A stretch of 64,000 nucleotides of DNA from Calothrix sp. FI2-JRJ7 (GTDB lineage Bacteria; Cyanobacteriota; Cyanobacteriia; Cyanobacteriales; Nostocaceae). The notes below the pieces were generated by a model. That model had not been told where the DNA came from. It ran no database searches and saw nothing but the letters and a program-made list of their open reading frames with translations. The stretch spans positions 1 through 64,000 of the forward strand of contig JAHHGX010000086.1 in NCBI GenBank assembly GCA_019359675.1. Direction: 5' to 3'. This document shows, one piece after another, positions 9,731 through 19,274 of this stretch; the stretch's first letter is position 1, and every line of letters starts with the position of its first letter. The position numbers and the translations under genes are program-made.

Positions 9731-9814
9731 ATGGAGAAAATATTAACCTACCACAGCAATGAAGAACGATTACGCTGGCACGAATTTCTGATTCAGCCTC
9801 CCGCAACATGGTAA
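9731..9814 (+). pseudogene. Short ORF, probable gene relic
   Basis: A 27-codon frame beginning MEKILTYHSNEERLRW. The composition looks protein-like, but the length and the decayed surroundings suggest a relic rather than a gene. The parent family was not recognised with certainty. Confidence 0.3.
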
Positions 9815-9862
9815 TCTGACATATGGAAGGGTATTGGCGCCCCTAGTCAGGAGTAGCAGCAT

Positions 9863-10936
9863 ATGAAGAAGCTGATTAATAAACCTGAAGACTTTGTACG
9901 CGAGAGTCTGGAAGGAATGGCAATTGCCCATGAGGATTTAATAAAAGTTAACTTTGACCCGACGTATGTGTACCGTGCGGATGCTCCAATACAGGGTAAG
10001 GTGGCTATTATTTCTGGTGGGGGTAGTGGTCATGAACCGATGCACGCTGGGTATGTGGGTATGGGTATGCTTGATGCTGCTTGTCCTGGTGAGGTTTTTA
10101 CTTCCCCAACTCCTGACCAAATGCTTGAAGCTGCAAAACATGTTGATGGCGGCACCGGGATTTTACATATAGTTAAAAATTACAGCGGTGATGTGATGAA
10201 CTTCGAGATGGCTACTGAGATAGCTTACTCTGAAGGTATGCGTGTGCTTAATATTTTGATTGATGATGATGTGGCTGTTAAAGATAGCTTGTTTACTCAA
10301 GGGCGCCGAGGTGTTGGAACTACAGTACTAGCTGAGAAGATTTGTGGTGCGGCGGCGCAGCAAGGGTATGATTTACAGCAAGTTGCTGATTTGTGTCGCC
10401 AAGTTAGTTTGAATGGACGAAGTATGGGTATAGCTTTGTCTTCGTGTACTGTTCCTGTGCGGATGTCTCCAACTTTTAATTTAGGCGCCTCGGAAATGGA
10501 GGTAGGTATTGGGATTCACGGTGAACCTGGTAGAAAGCGTATAGATATGTTGTCCGCGAATGAGATAACATCGATGTTGGCTTTGTCGATTCTCGATGAT
10601 GGTGTGTATAAGCGTACTGTCCGGGAGTGGGATGTGAATAATGGCAAATGGCATGATGTGGAGTTGATTAGCCCACCTTTTCAAAAAGGCGATAAATTTT
10701 TAGCTTTTATTAATAGTATGGGTGGAACCCCTATTTCAGAACTTTATATTATCTATAGAAAGTTAGTTCAAATTTGTGATGGTAGGGATTTACATATCGT
10801 TCGCACCTTGATTGGTCCCTATATGACTTCTTTGGAGATGCAAGGTTGCTCAATAACTTTACTTAAATTAGATGATGAGATGATTAAGTTGTGGGATGCT
10901 CCTGTAAAAACTCCAAGTTTTTGTTGGGGGGTTTAA
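9863..10936 (+). CDS. dhaK: Dihydroxyacetone kinase subunit DhaK
   Basis: Substrate-binding subunit of PEP-dependent dihydroxyacetone kinase. It binds dihydroxyacetone covalently and receives phosphate from DhaL-bound ADP. Visible features are GGGSGHEP at 52-59 with His57, Asp110 in NYSGD, and the covalent His219 in GIGIHGEPG. The length of 357 residues is normal. An AGGAG site lies about 10 bases before the ATG. It is followed by dhaL after 31 bp and then by the DhaM fusion, so the three form one operon for dihydroxyacetone use, probably linked to glycerol or sugar breakdown. Confidence 0.96.
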   Translation: MKKLINKPEDFVRESLEGMAIAHEDLIKVNFDPTYVYRADAPIQGKVAIISGGGSGHEPMHAGYVGMGMLDAACPGEVFTSPTPDQMLEAAKHVDGGTGILHIVKNYSGDVMNFEMATEIAYSEGMRVLNILIDDDVAVKDSLFTQGRRGVGTTVLAEKICGAAAQQGYDLQQVADLCRQVSLNGRSMGIALSSCTVPVRMSPTFNLGASEMEVGIGIHGEPGRKRIDMLSANEITSMLALSILDDGVYKRTVREWDVNNGKWHDVELISPPFQKGDKFLAFINSMGGTPISELYIIYRKLVQICDGRDLHIVRTLIGPYMTSLEMQGCSITLLKLDDEMIKLWDAPVKTPSFCWGV

Positions 10937-10967
10937 TCAAAATAGATAATTATAACCAGAAGGTCGA

Positions 10968-11588
10968 ATGAATACTGAACAAGTTTTACGGTGGTTGCAG
11001 CGATTTGCGACCAAAATTGAACAAAATAAAGAATATTTGACTGAATTAGATGCTGCTATTGGTGATGCTGACCACGGTATTAATATGGAGCGTGGCTTTA
11101 AAAAGCTACTTGTTCAACTGCCGACTTACTCATCTAAAGATATTGGCAGTATTTTAAAAGCGGTGAGTATGACTTTAATTTCTAGTATCGGAGGCGCCAG
11201 TGGTCCATTGTATGGTACATTTTTTCTGCGCGCTTCGGCTGCTGTCGCTGATAAGGATGAACTTGATGAGCGTGATATGTTAGACCTGCTCAAAGCTGGT
11301 TTAGATGGTGTTATAGAGCGTGGTAAAACTCAGCTAGGTGATAAAACTATGCTCGATGTACTTTACCCAGCAGTAACAATGTATGAAAAAGCTGTAGGTG
11401 AAGGAAAACCGATGCGTGCGGCAATGCAGCAAGCAATAGATACGGCTGAACAAGCGCTTCAAGAGACTTCGATGTTACAAGCTAAAAAGGGTCGTGCTAG
11501 TTATTTGGGTGAGCGTAGTGTTGGACATCAAGACCCTGGCGCCGCTTCATGTTACTTAATGTTGAAGTGTCTTTGCGATAGTTTGTAA
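10968..11588 (+). CDS. dhaL: Dihydroxyacetone kinase subunit DhaL
   Basis: Nucleotide-binding subunit. It holds ADP permanently, takes phosphate from DhaM and passes it to the dihydroxyacetone on DhaK. The Mg-binding Asp motif is seen as Asp28, Asp33 and Asp35 in LDAAIGDADHG. The Gly-rich region SSIGGASGPLYG and the C-terminal DPGAAS motif fit the family. 206 residues is a typical length. AGAAGG precedes the ATG. It lies between dhaK and the phosphotransfer fusion. Confidence 0.96.
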   Translation: MNTEQVLRWLQRFATKIEQNKEYLTELDAAIGDADHGINMERGFKKLLVQLPTYSSKDIGSILKAVSMTLISSIGGASGPLYGTFFLRASAAVADKDELDERDMLDLLKAGLDGVIERGKTQLGDKTMLDVLYPAVTMYEKAVGEGKPMRAAMQQAIDTAEQALQETSMLQAKKGRASYLGERSVGHQDPGAASCYLMLKCLCDSL

Positions 11589-11606
11589 GAATGGTAATAG
11601 AGTTCT

Positions 11607-11666
11607 AAGGACTGAAGTCCTTATCTTATGAAAGCAGTCCTTATTTTATGGAAGCACTAAAGTGCT
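11607..11666. repeat. Imperfect palindromes before DhaM fusion
   Basis: Contains the near-palindromes AAGGACTGAAGTCCTT (11607-11622) and AGCACTAAAGTGCT (11653-11666), a common style of cyanobacterial intergenic repeat. The ATG at 11648 falls inside this repeat, which argues against it as the true start of the next gene. Confidence 0.5.
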
Positions 11667-11680
11667 TATTACGGCAAACA

Positions 11681-14230
11681 GTGGTTGGAATTGTCATTGT
11701 TTCTCACAGCAGGCAACTCGCTCTTGGTGTGCAGGAACTAGCAGCACAGATGGTTCAAGGTCAAGTTCCCCTGGCAGTTGCTGGTGGAGTAGACGATGCT
11801 GAAAACCCGCTTGGTACTGATGTCATGCAAGTGCATCAAGCTATCGAGACCGTTTACACCGATGCTGGTGTTATTGTTCTAATGGATATGGGTAGCGCTC
11901 TCATGAGTGCGGAAATGGCGCTAGAGTTTTTATTACCAGAGCAACGCAATAACATCCGTCTTTGTGAAGCTCCGCTTGTTGAAGGCGCCGTTGCAGCTGT
12001 TGTTTGTGCTGCTGCTGGTGGTAGCATTGAACAAGTTCTTGCTGAAGCGCGCGGCGCCTTAGCAGCTAAAGCTTCACAGTTGGGTATTAATGTACCTACA
12101 ACACAGCAACCAGAGCATATCGAAGAACCCTCAGAAATATATTTCAAAGAAGAATATACAAAAGAGATACATATAGCCGTCAGTAACCGTATGGGGCTAC
12201 ATGCTCGTCCTGCTGCACAATTCGTTGCTACATCTTCGCGTTTTGAAGCGCAAATTAAAGTTAAAAATTTAACTAAAAATACTGGTTATGTGCGTGCAGA
12301 TAGTATTAACCAAGTGGCAATGTTAGGGGTGCGTCATGGGCATGAGCTAGCAATTTCTGCTACAGGCGCCGATGCTGATGCGGCAATAGCTGCTTTACAA
12401 GCTTTGGTAGAAAATAATTTTGGTGAAGCTGATGTTCCGCTTCATCAGTCACAAATTCACGCGACTCCTGATGAAACATTTATATCAACTGGGGCGCCAA
12501 CGCTTCGAGGTATTCCCGCATCTCCTGGTGTTGCTATTGCTCCTAGTCTTCGCTATGCAATGGCGCATGTTGTTCGCCATCAACTTCCAAGCGTTCAATC
12601 ACAGCAATACTATATAGATAACCCAGATAGAGAATGGGAATTTTTACAAAAAGCTCTTCGTGATGCAGCAACTGAAATAGAAGTACTACTATCCCAGACA
12701 TCAACCCAAATAGGTGATACAGAAGCGGCAATATTCGACGCGCACTTATTATTCTTAAACGACCCAGTTATTTTAGAAGCGCTCCAAGATTATATATATG
12801 TCCGACATGTTAATGCTGCTTCTGCATGGCAAGCTGTAGTCGAAGAACTTACCAATCAATATCGTACTCATTACGACTCTTACTTACGCTCACGCGCTGC
12901 TGATGTTATTGATGTAGGACAACGAGTATTAAGATTACTATTGGGTACCGCAGCAGCACATCTCAATTTAACCGAACCATCTATTTTAATTGCCACAGAC
13001 CTGACTCCTTCAGATACCGCTCAGTTAGATACGAGCAAAGTTTTAGGTATTTGTACGACAGCAGGTAGTGCTACATCACACACAGCTATTATTGCCCGTA
13101 GTTTAGGAATTCCGGCAGTTGTCGGTGTTCCCGAAGGTATATTGAGAGTAGCAGATGGTACAATAGTTGCGCTCAACGGTGGTACAGGAAACGTATGGGT
13201 AGAACCAAGTGTAGATATTATTACAGCTATAGAAGCGCAACGCTCGGCATGGCAAACAAGCGAGCAAAGAGCATTTCGCAACGCTCATAAAAATGCCATA
13301 ACTACTGACGGGCGCCGGATGGTTGTATATGCCAATATTGGAGGGGTTGCAGACGCTAAAGTCGCAATAAGCATGGGAGCAGAAGGTGTTGGGTTACTGC
13401 GTACCGAGTTTTTATATCTTGACCGCAAAACACCACCTAGTGAAGAAGAACAGCTAAAAGTTTATCAAGGTATCACCCAAGTACTCGAATCACGTCCTTT
13501 AATAATCCGTACCTTCGATATTGGAGGTGATAAACCAGTACCATATTTAAACTTACCATCAGAAAACAACCCATTTCTAGGATGGCGGGGAATAAGATTT
13601 TGTTTAGATAGAACAGAATTATTCAAAACTCAATTACGGGCAATATTGCGTGCGAGTGCTGAAGGTAATATAAAAGTGATGTTTCCAATGATTGCCACCG
13701 TTGGAGAACTAAAAGCCGCAAAAGCCATTTTACTAGAAGTGCAAGAAGAACTGCGACGAAAGGAAATTCCCTTCAACGATAAAATCAAAGTTGGAATAAT
13801 GGTAGAAGTTCCATCAGCAGTTGCAATAGCTGACCAACTGGCGCCAATTGTTGATTTTTTCAGCATTGGTACTAACGACCTAAGTCAATACGTCATGGCG
13901 TGTGACCGTACCAACCCGCAAGTAGCAAGTTTAGCCGATGCACTCCATCCAGCAGTACTAAGAATGGTACAGCAGGCAGTAAAAGCAGCACATAAAGCTG
14001 GAATTGGCGTTAGTTTATGCGGTGAGCTTGGCTCAGACCCAATAGCCACACCTATATTAATAGGATTAGGGCTAGATGATGTCAGCTTAAATCCTCAAGC
14101 TATTCCTCGCTGTAAAAAAGCAATCACCCAATTAAGCTTTATCGAAGCAGAAACCATTGCCTCCGAAGCACTTAAACAAGAATCAGCAGCAAAAGTCCGC
14201 GAACTACTCAGAACATTCAAATATTCTTAA
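11681..14230 (+). CDS. dhaM: DhaM-HPr-Enzyme I fusion phosphotransferase
   Basis: Single chain with three phosphotransfer modules that relay phosphate from PEP to DhaL. With the GTG at 11681 as start, residues 1-130 are DhaM (EIIA-Man fold) with His9 in VIVSHS, matching the family position. HPr spans about 165-255 with His174 in GLHARPA. Enzyme I spans about 280-850 with the phospho-His467 in GSATSHTAIIAR, the PEP-site motif EGVGLLRTEF and the C-terminal GTNDLSQY. An ATG at 11648 would add 11 residues but lies in a repeat. Because HPr and EI are built in, the operon does not need a separate general PTS, which many cyanobacteria lack. Confidence 0.93.
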   Translation: MVGIVIVSHSRQLALGVQELAAQMVQGQVPLAVAGGVDDAENPLGTDVMQVHQAIETVYTDAGVIVLMDMGSALMSAEMALEFLLPEQRNNIRLCEAPLVEGAVAAVVCAAAGGSIEQVLAEARGALAAKASQLGINVPTTQQPEHIEEPSEIYFKEEYTKEIHIAVSNRMGLHARPAAQFVATSSRFEAQIKVKNLTKNTGYVRADSINQVAMLGVRHGHELAISATGADADAAIAALQALVENNFGEADVPLHQSQIHATPDETFISTGAPTLRGIPASPGVAIAPSLRYAMAHVVRHQLPSVQSQQYYIDNPDREWEFLQKALRDAATEIEVLLSQTSTQIGDTEAAIFDAHLLFLNDPVILEALQDYIYVRHVNAASAWQAVVEELTNQYRTHYDSYLRSRAADVIDVGQRVLRLLLGTAAAHLNLTEPSILIATDLTPSDTAQLDTSKVLGICTTAGSATSHTAIIARSLGIPAVVGVPEGILRVADGTIVALNGGTGNVWVEPSVDIITAIEAQRSAWQTSEQRAFRNAHKNAITTDGRRMVVYANIGGVADAKVAISMGAEGVGLLRTEFLYLDRKTPPSEEEQLKVYQGITQVLESRPLIIRTFDIGGDKPVPYLNLPSENNPFLGWRGIRFCLDRTELFKTQLRAILRASAEGNIKVMFPMIATVGELKAAKAILLEVQEELRRKEIPFNDKIKVGIMVEVPSAVAIADQLAPIVDFFSIGTNDLSQYVMACDRTNPQVASLADALHPAVLRMVQQAVKAAHKAGIGVSLCGELGSDPIATPILIGLGLDDVSLNPQAIPRCKKAITQLSFIEAETIASEALKQESAAKVRELLRTFKYS

Positions 14231-14282
14231 AAGAGTTAGGAGTTAGGAGTTTTTTTTAACTCATAACTCATAACTCATAACT
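14231..14282. repeat. Heptanucleotide repeats with inverted arms
   Basis: Plus-strand GTTAGGA units (about 14236-14250) and AACTCAT units (14260-14281) face each other across a T-run. They form a possible hairpin after the kinase operon and before the convergent gene at 14283. Such STRR-type heptamers are typical of heterocystous cyanobacteria. Confidence 0.6.
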
Positions 14283-14501
14283 TTATTCAGCACTATTACT
14301 AGGAACTACAGTCCAACCTGCTTTTAATAACTTTTGAAAAGTTGCCAAACCTTTAGAACTTCCTGGTAAAGCATGGTCAGGCGTCGCAAATTGTGGAAAT
14401 GTTGTATATGGGCGCCATCCTTGACTTGTTTCGGTTTGCAAATGCAATATTTTTTCACTATCTTCGCCATCTCTTGATAACCAGCACATACGTCCTTGCA
14501 T
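14283..14501 (-). CDS. Small conserved hypothetical protein
   Basis: A 72-residue protein beginning MQGRMCWLSRDGED, with Trp and aromatic residues throughout (GWRPYTTFPQF, AGWTVVPS). It has no signal peptide or membrane helix. An AAGGAG ribosome site lies at good spacing before the ATG, which supports a real gene and this start. It resembles short cyanobacterial proteins of unknown function. An overlapping frame of similar length was discarded. Confidence 0.65.
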   Translation of the reverse strand: MQGRMCWLSRDGEDSEKILHLQTETSQGWRPYTTFPQFATPDHALPGSSKGLATFQKLLKAGWTVVPSNSAE

Positions 14502-14695
14502 GGCAAACTCCTTGATATGGATTTAACGCAGAATTTTGATTTAATTGAAATGATATTTAAACACCACTGGTGAACTGAAGGATTAGCTGACTAACCAATC
14601 AATTATATTCATATAATATTATCTATGTTTTACATATATATGTGTAGTTACAATTACTATTTTTAAGTTTAAAAATGAATAAATTCTAATAAAAA

Positions 14696-14728
14696 TAAAC
14701 CCGAATACATTTGTGTACACCGGGTTTA
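14696..14728 (-). terminator. Terminator of TPR lipoprotein gene
   Basis: Arms TAAACCCG (14696-14703) and CGGGTTTA (14721-14728). On the minus strand the stem is followed by a TTTATTTTTATT run, as in an intrinsic terminator for the gene ending at 14747. Confidence 0.7.
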
Positions 14729-14746
14729 TATAAAGTTGAAAAACTA

Positions 14747-15592
14747 TTATTTAAGTTGGTTTAAAGTATTAGTAGCTTGTTGAGCAAGTTGCTGTGAACC
14801 TTGCTGTTGGAATAAATCTGCTGCGCGTTGTAAATCGGCAATGGCGCCTTGTTTATCTCCTAATGCTGCACGTGCATTTCCTCTGTTATTATATGCAGCG
14901 GCAAAATTTGGATTTATACGAATAGCTTCATCATAATCAGCAACGGCGCCGTTTGTATCACCTTGGGCTGCACGAGCATTTCCCCGATTATTATAAGCTA
15001 CCGAGTACTGAGGGTTTAGTTCCAAAGCTTTATTATAATCAACGAGAGCGTTGCTTCTATCTCCTAATGCTGCACGCGCGTTACCTCGGTTATTATATGC
15101 GTCGGCATAATTAGGATTAATCCGAATCGCTTCGTTGTAATCTAAAATTGCAGCGTCATTATCACCGAGTCCTGCACGAACATTACCTCGGTAATTGTAA
15201 GCTTGAGCATCGTTTGGATTAATTTGCAGCGCTTGATTGTAATCTGCTATGGCGCCTTCTTTATCACCCGAATCAAACTTAGCTAAACCACGACTATTAT
15301 AAGCGGCACCGTATTTCGGATTAAGTTTGATTGCTTGATTGTAAGCTGCTATGGCACCGCGTAAATCACCTTTGCTTTGTCGTTGCAATCCGATTGCAAA
15401 GAAGTCAGTAGGTTTCGTTGGCTTGGCTGGTGCATTTTTCGGTGAAGTAACTCCTATTTCTGTTACTAACACATCATTATTATTTTGTTGGCTACAAGAA
15501 GCAATTGTAGTAAAGACTAATACTGTCAGGATAACTACAATACCTGTTTTGCTTGCCCTTGATGACTTTCGCTTAAACAACCACAAGTTCAT
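14747..15592 (-). CDS. TPR-repeat lipoprotein
   Basis: 281-residue protein with a basic N-terminus, one hydrophobic segment and a lipobox-like IASC at about residue 33, so probably a membrane-anchored lipoprotein facing outward. The rest is six TPR units of 34 residues with the consensus AYNNRGNARAALGD and AIADYNQAIRINPN, starting near residue 60, plus a final capping helix. TPR proteins act as protein-binding scaffolds; partner unknown. The repeats are also alike at DNA level, which could allow copy number change. It appears monocistronic, with its own terminator. Confidence 0.88.
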   Translation of the reverse strand: MNLWLFKRKSSRASKTGIVVILTVLVFTTIASCSQQNNNDVLVTEIGVTSPKNAPAKPTKPTDFFAIGLQRQSKGDLRGAIAAYNQAIKLNPKYGAAYNSRGLAKFDSGDKEGAIADYNQALQINPNDAQAYNYRGNVRAGLGDNDAAILDYNEAIRINPNYADAYNNRGNARAALGDRSNALVDYNKALELNPQYSVAYNNRGNARAAQGDTNGAVADYDEAIRINPNFAAAYNNRGNARAALGDKQGAIADLQRAADLFQQQGSQQLAQQATNTLNQLK

Positions 15593-15794
15593 ATGTCGGT
15601 ATATAGAATAAGTAGATTATCCCGAATAGTTACAAAGAGTATAAATACTTAATATCCTTAATATTAATGTTGACTTTAGAGACATTATCGAATTTTAGTT
15701 CTATTTACATTTGATTTAAATAAATATACTATAAATATTTAAACAATTTCTTTTGAATTTATGAGTGTTTAATTTTACATTGAAAAGCATATGA

Positions 15795-16706
15795 TTAAAA
15801 ATCATCTTCATTTTTTTGAGAACTCAATCGTAAACTGGCGATTGTTTCGATATCAACATTTAATTGTTCAAGATTTTCACCCAATTTTTTTTGTATCTCT
15901 TTCGTAAGAGTTATAGGAAAGTCTATCTCTATACCTTGTTCAACTAACTTGACTAGTTCTCCAAGTGGTACCTTGACTGTTGTACGTTCGTAACTGCTTA
16001 ACTTAAAATCTGAAGTTTCTAGTATATTTTGCGCTTGCATTGCCTTTTTAAGACGTTCTTGCAAATGCTCATACTCTGAATTTAAAATTTTATACTGGTC
16101 TTCTATTTGTTTGTATCTTGTTGTTAAAGACACAATATCATCCGTTTGAGGGTCAGGACTTATTTCTTTATTTAACTCTAATAATTTTTGGTGAACTTGA
16201 GCGAGATAAATACAATCAAGAATAGCATACTCGGTTTGTTCGTCCCTTAAAGGGCGCCTTCCCCAGTCACTTGTTTGCTGCTCTTTATCAATGTCATCAA
16301 AATTACAGAGTGTACTGGCTAAAGTTTGTAATTTATAATCACGTAACGGCAATATATGATAAGGAATTTTTTTCGCCATTTCTAGTGTGCAGGTAACATT
16401 CTTCGCTTTTTTGCTACCACCAAGATATTTTAAGTCATAGCTGGCATTATGAAATACCTTTTCAATATTCTCGTTTATCATAATGCGATTGATAAAATCT
16501 TTCACTGCATCAGGTTGTTCGAGTACGTCCAAAATAAATATTCTCTTACCACTCATATCAGCAGGGTCATCAAGAACCTGAATTAGTGATAATTTAGGGG
16601 TTTTGGTTCTAAAATCAGCAACTTCAGTATCTAACCACAAAATTTCGGCTTTAGTGCATTCTGTAATAAATTTACGGATTTCTGATAGAGAATCTAAGTA
16701 TGGCAT
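15795..16706 (-). CDS. RNase D-like 3'-5' exonuclease (DEDDy)
   Basis: The N-terminal 190 residues form a DnaQ/RNase D fold: Exo I is LDTEVADF, Exo II is NASYDLKYL, Exo III is YAILDCIYL, giving the DEDDy set of acidic residues. A predicted coiled coil (about 195-235) and a further helical domain form a C-terminal extension of about 110 residues, with no HRDC domain recognised. It may process RNA or DNA ends. It is flanked by a broken HAD gene on the other strand. A second RNase D-like gene lies at 36734. Confidence 0.82.
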   Translation of the reverse strand: MPYLDSLSEIRKFITECTKAEILWLDTEVADFRTKTPKLSLIQVLDDPADMSGKRIFILDVLEQPDAVKDFINRIMINENIEKVFHNASYDLKYLGGSKKAKNVTCTLEMAKKIPYHILPLRDYKLQTLASTLCNFDDIDKEQQTSDWGRRPLRDEQTEYAILDCIYLAQVHQKLLELNKEISPDPQTDDIVSLTTRYKQIEDQYKILNSEYEHLQERLKKAMQAQNILETSDFKLSSYERTTVKVPLGELVKLVEQGIEIDFPITLTKEIQKKLGENLEQLNVDIETIASLRLSSQKNEDDF

Positions 16707-16806
16707 TTGGATAATGTCTCAAGCTGGATAAATTTATGGAAAAACTGCATTTATTGTAGACAAAGACTAGATTTTGATTAACATCCTGCAAATATCGACT
16801 TAAATC

Positions 16807-17029
16807 ATGCGTTACTTTGTCGAGTGCCAGTGACTATGATGGCACGTTAGCCACCGATGGTCACGTTCATGATGCTACTAAGGATGCTCTTAAGCGTCTA
16901 CGTACTTCTGGTAGAAAATTAATTTTGGTGACGGGTAGAGAACTCGATGACTTGCAGCGACTTAAATTAATTCCAAGGCAGACTGATAGTAAATTGTGTA
17001 CCTTTACCCAGAATAGATTGACAGCTTAA
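16807..17029 (+). pseudogene. Truncated HAD-superfamily hydrolase
   Basis: An ATG at 16807 starts MRYFV in one frame and the sequence continues in the next frame as SASDYDGTLATDGHVHD, then KLILVTGREL. This is the N-terminal DxDGT motif and following region of Cof-type HAD phosphatases. A one-base shift therefore lies near 16820. After ELDDLQR the similarity ends and a stop comes soon after. The C-terminal four fifths of the enzyme are missing. Confidence 0.8.
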
Positions 17030-17372
17030 CTTACCAAGGTGCGTTGGTATTTAGGAGAAATTTTAGTGAGTAACATCCGTCATGATTCAAGTAACAGTCA
17101 AATTTCTGTCACACAAAATCTGTACTTTAGTAACAAAGTTCTTTTAAATATTTTATTACTAGCTCCGGCTACAGGAGTATTCAATTTCTAAATAATCTAA
17201 AATTATGCCCAGGTCCTGCATTAAAGAAACCTGTACGCTTGTTTGCCTAACCAAGTTATCTAACCAAACAAGGGCTTCAAGTTATCTTATCCAACTCAAG
17301 TTACAGATAATATAATAGTACATAGGTTTTTAACATCCGACACGGTGGCGCCGTTACCCAAAGTGAGATTTT
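17030..17372. other. Intergenic, mostly relic sequence
   Basis: A 42-codon GTG frame at 17066-17194 has a GGAGA site but no recognised product. The rest shows no gene. A promoter for the Uma2 gene may lie here. Confidence 0.3.
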
Positions 17373-18250
17373 ATGACACCACAACAAGTTGCTTCCGTAC
17401 CTCAAAATTTAGTCAGTGATACTCAAGACTTAGTAAAAGATTCGGGCACCGACGAGTGGCAACCTTCAATGCCACCAACTGATTTAATATTTGATGATGG
17501 AGAACCCTTGGAAAGCAGCCGTCACCGTGTCGCCATAAATGCGTTAATTCGTTCTATCAGGCATCACTTTGTACAAAGAAACGACTATTTTGTTGGCGGC
17601 AATATGTTTGTTTACTATAGTAGCCAACAAGTTAAGAACAAAGACTTTAAAGGTCCCGACTTTTTTGTAGTGTTAGATGTCCCACCAGACCCAGCACGTT
17701 TAGGTTGGGTAGTTTGGGAAGAGAATGGGCGCTATCCAGATATAATTGTTGAGTTGCTTTCTGACACAACAGAAGCCCAAGACCTTGGAACCAAAAAAAC
17801 CTGTACGAAAAAGTATTTAAAACCAAAGATTATTTTGTCTTTCATCCTTTCAAAGTCAACTCACTACAAGGATGGCGCCTAGATAATTACAAAGGTTATC
17901 AACCCATTGAAGAAAATCCGCAGGGGTGGGTATGGTGCGAGACTTTAAAGCTTTGGTTAGGAACCTGGCAAGGAATAATTGAAGATGATGATGGAGTTTG
18001 GTTAAGGTTTTACGACGAAGCTGGAAATCTTGTGTTGCTACCAGAAGAAGCTGAACAACAACGTGCTGATGCTGAACGACAACGTGCTAATGTTGAACAA
18101 CAGCGCGCGGATGCTGAACGACAACGTGCTGATGCGGAACGGCAAGCAAGGTTAAACGCAGTATCTCAGTTGTTACAAATGGGGTTGAGCGTGGAACAAG
18201 TCGCCCAAACTTTATCACTATCTGTGGAAGAAGTGCAACAAATGAGATAG
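17373..18250 (+). pseudogene. Uma2-family endonuclease gene with frameshift
   Basis: Uma2-type (DUF820, PD-(D/E)XK fold) protein, a family expanded in cyanobacteria. The first frame runs to about 17799 and includes GPDFFVVLDV and YPDIIVELLS, the usual nuclease core. At an A7 run (17793-17799) the frame must change by -1 to give KKNLYEKVFK and continue to 18250. One missing A would explain it. The C-terminus is a coiled coil made of repeated QQRADAERQRA units. Translation as written would stop at 17882. Genuine decay, slippage at the A-run or a sequencing error are all possible. Confidence 0.8.
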
Positions 18251-18259
18251 TAGCAAATT

Positions 18260-18291
18260 CTGTAGAGACGTAACATGTTACGTCTCTACAG
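18260..18291. repeat. Perfect GTAGAGACG palindrome, likely bidirectional terminator
   Basis: A 32-bp perfect palindrome with arms CTGTAGAGACGTAACA and its complement, placed between two convergent gene ends (18250 and 18317). It belongs to the GTAGAGACG repeat family also seen at 32136, 36698, 37424 and 62275. Confidence 0.75.
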
Positions 18292-18316
18292 TAGTTTAAA
18301 TATTAAAGGTAGATTT

Positions 18317-19159
18317 TTACAATTGTGGGGGCATTACAACTTTTTTGGCTAAACCTAAACTCTTTAAGGCTTTAATACTCCACCAGGTAACGTCTATTTC
18401 CCACCAACGGAACCCTGCTTTTGCGACGTTTGGATAAGCGTGGTGGTTGTTGTGCCATCCTTCACCGTAGGTTAGTACTGATACCCACCATAAGTTACGT
18501 GCGTTATCGTCGGCGTCAAAAGTGCGATATCCCCAGGTGTGTGTTGCTGAGTTTACAAACCAAGTTGAATGCCATAATACGACGGCTCTTACGAACACTC
18601 CGTAAATTACGAAAGACCAACCACCGATTAAATATAGTGCTAATGTTAAGGGAATTTGTAATAACAAGAAATTACGGTCAAGCCATTGATAGAAAGGTTG
18701 ACGTGCTAAATCAGGCGCCGCTTTAGTATAAATTTCACGGCTGAAAAATTCTGGACGTGGATAGAATAGCCAGATCATGTGACTCCACCAAAATCCTTTT
18801 TTTGCAGAATATGGGTCTTTATCTACGTCTTCTGTATGAGCGTGGTGTAAACGGTGACCGCTTACCCAGAACATTGGCCCACCTTGTAGTGCTAAGGCGC
18901 CGATGGTCGCAATTATATATTCTAACCACTTGGGTACTTGAAAGCTTCGATGGGTTAATAGTCGGTGGTATCCCAAACAAATACCAATACTGCCAAACAA
19001 CCAATGTAGAAATATTGCTGTGAATAGTGCTGGCCAAGAGAAGAACCAGGGAGCTAGTAATGCTAGTCCGTGAAATGAGGCGAAGAATAATACGTATGTA
19101 ATACTTGGCGTGGCAGACTTCCCATCCTGTAGGACGGTGGGAGATGATGTTGTTGTCAT
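18317..19159 (-). CDS. desC: Acyl-lipid/acyl-CoA delta-9-type desaturase
   Basis: Membrane di-iron desaturase that introduces a double bond, probably at C9, of fatty acyl chains. The three His boxes are HRLLTH (65-70), HRLHHAH (102-108) and HNNHH (236-240). Four membrane helices can be placed around residues 22-60, 80-95 and 165-195. The 280-residue length is normal for DesC. It is divergent from a TetR-type regulator across 206 bp containing two palindromes, which suggests direct control of membrane unsaturation. The exact positional specificity cannot be told from sequence. Confidence 0.9.
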   Translation of the reverse strand: MTTTSSPTVLQDGKSATPSITYVLFFASFHGLALLAPWFFSWPALFTAIFLHWLFGSIGICLGYHRLLTHRSFQVPKWLEYIIATIGALALQGGPMFWVSGHRLHHAHTEDVDKDPYSAKKGFWWSHMIWLFYPRPEFFSREIYTKAAPDLARQPFYQWLDRNFLLLQIPLTLALYLIGGWSFVIYGVFVRAVVLWHSTWFVNSATHTWGYRTFDADDNARNLWWVSVLTYGEGWHNNHHAYPNVAKAGFRWWEIDVTWWSIKALKSLGLAKKVVMPPQL

Positions 19160-19228
19160 AAAATTCTTTTGGTAGGTTATGTAGCAAATTACTCTCGAAT
19201 TTCTGCGTTTTGGGCTACAGTGGAGAGA

Positions 19229-19245
19229 TGCAAGTGCTACTTACA
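19229..19245. promoter_or_regulatory. Candidate TetR operator 1
   Basis: TGCAAGT-GCT-ACTTACA, a near-perfect inverted repeat with one mismatch in the right arm. It lies between the divergent desC and tetR genes and matches operator 2 almost exactly, 46 bp away. Confidence 0.65.
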
Positions 19246-19274
19246 TTTTCATACTAACAATGCTTTGAAATTTT

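Noticed and set aside
14747-15592. Regular about 102-bp DNA repeats that could suggest a repeat array
   Set aside because: They are the TPR units of a protein gene, diverged and in frame, without spacers.
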